From positions 1 to 32,465 of the forward strand of contig CASFID010000045.1 in assembly GCA_949294665.1 (NCBI GenBank): 32,465 bases of DNA, read 5' to 3'. Positions 30,406 to 32,465 of the stretch are shown one piece after another; position 1 is the first letter of the stretch; each line of letters starts with the position of its first letter. The notes beneath the pieces are model-generated. The model saw nothing but the letters and a program-made list of their open reading frames with translations, made no database searches and had not been told where the DNA came from. This DNA comes from an uncultured Eubacteriales bacterium. GTDB lineage: Bacteria > Bacillota > Clostridia > Lachnospirales > Lachnospiraceae. A program made the translations under genes and the position numbers.

Positions 30406-31047
30406 TTACTTTTTCTTTTCTTTGAGATACAGAACCCCAATGTATTCAAACATCTGCTTGATGCCTCCTGTTTCCGCATCCATATATGACTCTTGAATAT
30501 ATTTCATAATAGCAGCGATAATCCAAAGAAAAACTCCTCCTTTTACTGCCCATAAATACTTCAAAATGGACTCGATTCCAGAATACCCAAGTGCAGTCCA
30601 AGCCGTTTCTGCTAACGGTGCATTGATAAAACAGAAAAGTCCTACGATAGATGCCACAATTTCTATCCCCATCACTAGTTTAATCTTTCTTTTGTCCGCT
30701 ATTCCGCCCTCCGTTTCATCAAAAGATATAAGTATTCCTGTTATGTATCCAATAATAAATTGCCATAGACAATACCTCGGAATATCAGAGTTAAAAAATC
30801 TAATGATATAGACCACTATTTTATAATTTTCCCCTGCCTGTATTTCACTGATAATATAGCCAAATATCGCTAAAGTTGTAGCTACCGTAACGATTATATT
30901 AAGGACAATCATAACTATATTGCATCTTTCCCTATTTTTCCCACTAAAATTTGGGAAAAACATATACGAAATATCCACTTCTTTTCCACACACCGGGCAG
31001 GCTTTCCACTCCTCTTTTAGTTCTGTGCCACAATTTTCGCAAAACAT
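30406..31047 (-). CDS. zinc-ribbon multi-pass membrane protein
   Basis: A 213-aa protein starting MFCENCGTELKEEW and CPVCG, a four-cysteine zinc ribbon nearly the same as in the genes on both sides. It is followed by about five hydrophobic helices (about 43-67, 75-83, 92-107, 122-143, 168-183). I recognise no other domain. Start: AAGGA lies 7 bases before the ATG at 31047; the longer frame to 31080 overlaps the end of the gene upstream and lacks a ribosome site. It is separated from the next gene by 16 bases. Confidence 0.82.
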   Translation of the reverse strand: MFCENCGTELKEEWKACPVCGKEVDISYMFFPNFSGKNRERCNIVMIVLNIIVTVATTLAIFGYIISEIQAGENYKIVVYIIRFFNSDIPRYCLWQFIIGYITGILISFDETEGGIADKRKIKLVMGIEIVASIVGLFCFINAPLAETAWTALGYSGIESILKYLWAVKGGVFLWIIAAIMKYIQESYMDAETGGIKQMFEYIGVLYLKEKKK

Positions 31048-31079
31048 TCTACATTCCTTACTCCTATTCCTAAAATACA

Positions 31080-31670
31080 TTAATATTTTTCTACATCACT
31101 AATTATAAATACTGGAAATTTGTCAGTTTCCTTTTGTCCCAAATATTCTAATGTAGCTTCATATAAAACGTACCCCGGATCATTTCCAATTATATCTGTA
31201 TCGTCTACATTTTGCAGCCACTCCCATTCTGATATGGGTGCTTCATTTTCTTGTAGTACCACTACCGATTCCCCATCCGCTAAAACTGCATAGTTATTCC
31301 GTTCTACATTTTCCAAAGGAAAATACACTGTTACTATTGTCCTTACTTTTTCTTTAAACCCATTTTCTTCCCATTGTTCAAAGCCACCTATATCGTCCAA
31401 ATCTACAACCTCTTGCTTCTTCTCCGCCTTCGTTGCTTCTTCTCCTGAACCCCCTATAACAGATACTATAAAAATTCCACAAATAACAATTAATATCCAG
31501 AACCAAACCCTTTTGAATATCGGTTTCTTTACTTTATTCTTTTTTTCTCCGTTTTTGGCTGATATCATTACTGTCTCTTCTGTATTATTGCTGTTATTTA
31601 TCTGTGCCCCACAATGAGGGCACATTCTCCACTTTTCATCAACTTCTTTTCCGCATTTCTCACAAAACAT
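31080..31670 (-). CDS. zinc-ribbon protein with single membrane helix and outer domain
   Basis: A 196-aa protein: zinc ribbon (MFCEKCGKEVDEKW, CPHCG), a basic linker, one membrane helix (about 53-75), then an extracytoplasmic acidic domain of ~120 residues without known motifs. Topology is N-in, C-out. GGGAGG lies 8 bases before the ATG. Its zinc ribbon is close to those of its neighbours, while the rest is unrelated. Confidence 0.82.
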   Translation of the reverse strand: MFCEKCGKEVDEKWRMCPHCGAQINNSNNTEETVMISAKNGEKKNKVKKPIFKRVWFWILIVICGIFIVSVIGGSGEEATKAEKKQEVVDLDDIGGFEQWEENGFKEKVRTIVTVYFPLENVERNNYAVLADGESVVVLQENEAPISEWEWLQNVDDTDIIGNDPGYVLYEATLEYLGQKETDKFPVFIISDVEKY

Positions 31671-31713
31671 TTGTACTTTCCTCCCTTAACAAATTCTTTT
31701 TAACAACACACTC

Positions 31714-32052
31714 TTATTTTTTAGCTTCGACTAAACCACAAATTCCTGTCAAAAGGAAGCCCGCTCCCGCTACATATGACATAAAAGACCAGTCAAATGT
31801 TCCGGTTATAAAACCAAGCAATACCAAAAGTCCTCCTGCCACTGTCTGTCCAATCGGCACAAGTAAACGTGGAACTTTATTTTCTTTTTCCCTGTAAACA
31901 GGATAAACCTGCTGATTTTCGTCCGTATAACTTCTCTTTTGCATAACGGAGTCTCCGTATTGCTGTTCACTTTTTACTCCGCTTTGCTGTGTACAAGTAC
32001 ACACCTCTCCTTCTTTTAATGATCTTCCACAATTTTTACAAAATTTAGCCAT
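31714..32052 (-). CDS. zinc-ribbon protein with two membrane helices
   Basis: A 112-aa protein with a variant zinc ribbon (KFCKNCGRSLKEGEVCTC, where the second cysteine pair is CTC rather than CPxCG), a polar linker, and two hydrophobic helices (about 66-83 and 87-106) joined by a short turn. GGAGG precedes the ATG at 32052 by 8 bases. It is the first zinc-ribbon gene of the operon, after the 53-aa peptide gene. Function unknown. Confidence 0.8.
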   Translation of the reverse strand: MAKFCKNCGRSLKEGEVCTCTQQSGVKSEQQYGDSVMQKRSYTDENQQVYPVYREKENKVPRLLVPIGQTVAGGLLVLLGFITGTFDWSFMSYVAGAGFLLTGICGLVEAKK

Positions 32053-32067
32053 TTTTCTTCCTCCATT

Positions 32068-32229
32068 TTATTTATTCTTTTGGGATTCCATATCAATCTG
32101 TTGATGTCTTTCATAAGATTCTTTCCCTGCCTGTTTACCCCAATCCGTGGTCGCAAGAAAAGTAATCCCTACAACAAACAACACAATTACACTAATAATA
32201 ACAATACAAATCCTCTTTAGTAATTTCAT
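32068..32229 (-). CDS. 53-aa single-pass membrane peptide
   Basis: ATG at 32229 with GGAGG 8 bases upstream, stop at 32068-32070. The peptide has a basic start (MKLLKRIC), one strong membrane helix (about 8-25, IVIISVIVLFVVGITFL) and a charged polar tail. No cleavage site is evident. It sits directly behind the operon promoter and 15 bases before the next gene, so it is very likely translated. Its role is unknown; small membrane peptides of this shape often modulate a partner encoded next to them. Confidence 0.78.
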   Translation of the reverse strand: MKLLKRICIVIISVIVLFVVGITFLATTDWGKQAGKESYERHQQIDMESQKNK

Positions 32230-32268
32230 TCTTCTACCCTCCTTCTTTCATATGGCCCTATACAGTCT

Positions 32269-32297
32269 ATTATACCAATACTTTAGTATTTAGTAAA
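32269..32297 (-). promoter_or_regulatory. promoter of the zinc-ribbon operon
   Basis: Minus strand TTTACT (32297-32292), a 17-bp spacer, TATAAT (32274-32269), 39 bases before the ATG of the 53-aa peptide. Confidence 0.75.
32277..32290. promoter_or_regulatory. palindrome in the promoter spacer, candidate operator
   Basis: AATACTTTAGTATT has perfect 6-bp arms around a TT centre and lies entirely between the -35 and -10 elements. A repressor bound here would block RNA polymerase. No cognate regulator is encoded nearby. Confidence 0.5.
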
Positions 32298-32434
32298 TAT
32301 ATCTTCTTCAAAGTAAGCTAGAGAAAAGACTAACTATTAAAAGTCAAGACTAAAATGAAATTTTATGAATGAATTGCGGAAACGCATTTCAGATATATTT
32401 GTACCTTGAAAATCGTATGACAAACAGAGCATCA

Positions 32435-32464
32435 TAGACAGGTGCTCAAAGAGAGTGTTATAAA
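32435..32464 (+). promoter_or_regulatory. possible plus-strand promoter at the window edge
   Basis: TAGACA (32435-32440), 18-bp spacer, TATAAA (32459-32464). A 7-bp hairpin (GAGCATC at 32427-32433 with GGTGCTC at 32441-32447) covers the -35. Any gene it serves is outside the window. Apart from this, 32298-32434 shows only a short GAAA-loop stem near 32375-32390. Confidence 0.3.
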
Positions 32465-32465
32465 A

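Noticed and set aside
31047-31080. Longer start for the zinc-ribbon gene ending at 30406
   Set aside because: The extra residues overlap the preceding gene's stop, lack a ribosome site, and the neighbours all begin directly at the zinc ribbon.
32398-32465. Attachment site or element end at the right edge (CCTTGAAAAT-like sequence)
   Set aside because: It vaguely recalls sequences near mobilisation genes, but there is no integrase, direct repeat or tRNA end in view.

Overview
The window reads as chromosome of an anaerobic, endospore-forming member of the Clostridia, most likely a gut Lachnospiraceae. Evidence: low-GC Firmicutes codon use, strong AGGAGG ribosome sites, a spoIIR sporulation gene, a triple-DUF3794/LysM protein, the MEP-pathway gene ispE, and a clostridial-style urt-ure locus. 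Species cannot be fixed from the sequence alone.

Layout. (1) 1-856 has no intact gene. It holds two inverted copies of a ~170-bp unit, the left copy split by a 427-bp segment flanked by an 8-bp direct repeat. (2) 857-3199: glmM (minus), with a promoter overlapped by a WalR-like box, and a divergent Cof-type HAD phosphatase. (3) 3256-10391: a minus-strand run, ispE - GntR/FCD regulator - spoIIR - manganese-type CDF exporter - acyl-ACP thioesterase - HSL-type esterase - condensation-like acyltransferase with a membrane tail. Genes overlap or lie close together, so it may be one long transcription unit. (4) 10493-12546: a triple DUF3794 + LysM protein and a PrcB-like lipoprotein (minus). (5) 12602-15719: plsC and a beta-helix/AAA+ fusion protein (plus), closed by a bidirectional terminator. 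(6) 15822-17483: two unrecognised coiled-coil-rich proteins (minus).

(7) 17698-28240 is the centre of the window: a ~10.5-kb minus-strand operon for uptake and hydrolysis of urea. It runs urtABCDE (urea ABC importer), ureAB (fused gamma/beta subunit), ureC, ureE, ureF, ureG, ureD, then a cytidylate-kinase-like gene overlapping ureD. Almost every junction overlaps or is only a few bases long. A near-consensus promoter (TTGACA-17-TATACT) is followed by an untranslated leader with two consecutive terminator-like hairpins. These share an exact 13-nt repeat, which allows an alternative pairing that would open both. This looks like an attenuation or riboregulatory switch deciding whether the cell invests in urea use, and is the most interesting signal here. 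A frameshifted small ORF lies just upstream.

(8) 28608-32229: five minus-strand genes behind one promoter with a palindrome in its spacer: a 53-aa membrane peptide, then four proteins that each begin with the same zinc-ribbon module but continue into different membrane or extracytoplasmic parts, the last carrying DUF4234 and YARHG domains. The final 235 bases hold no gene on the plus strand but may contain a promoter reading out of the window.
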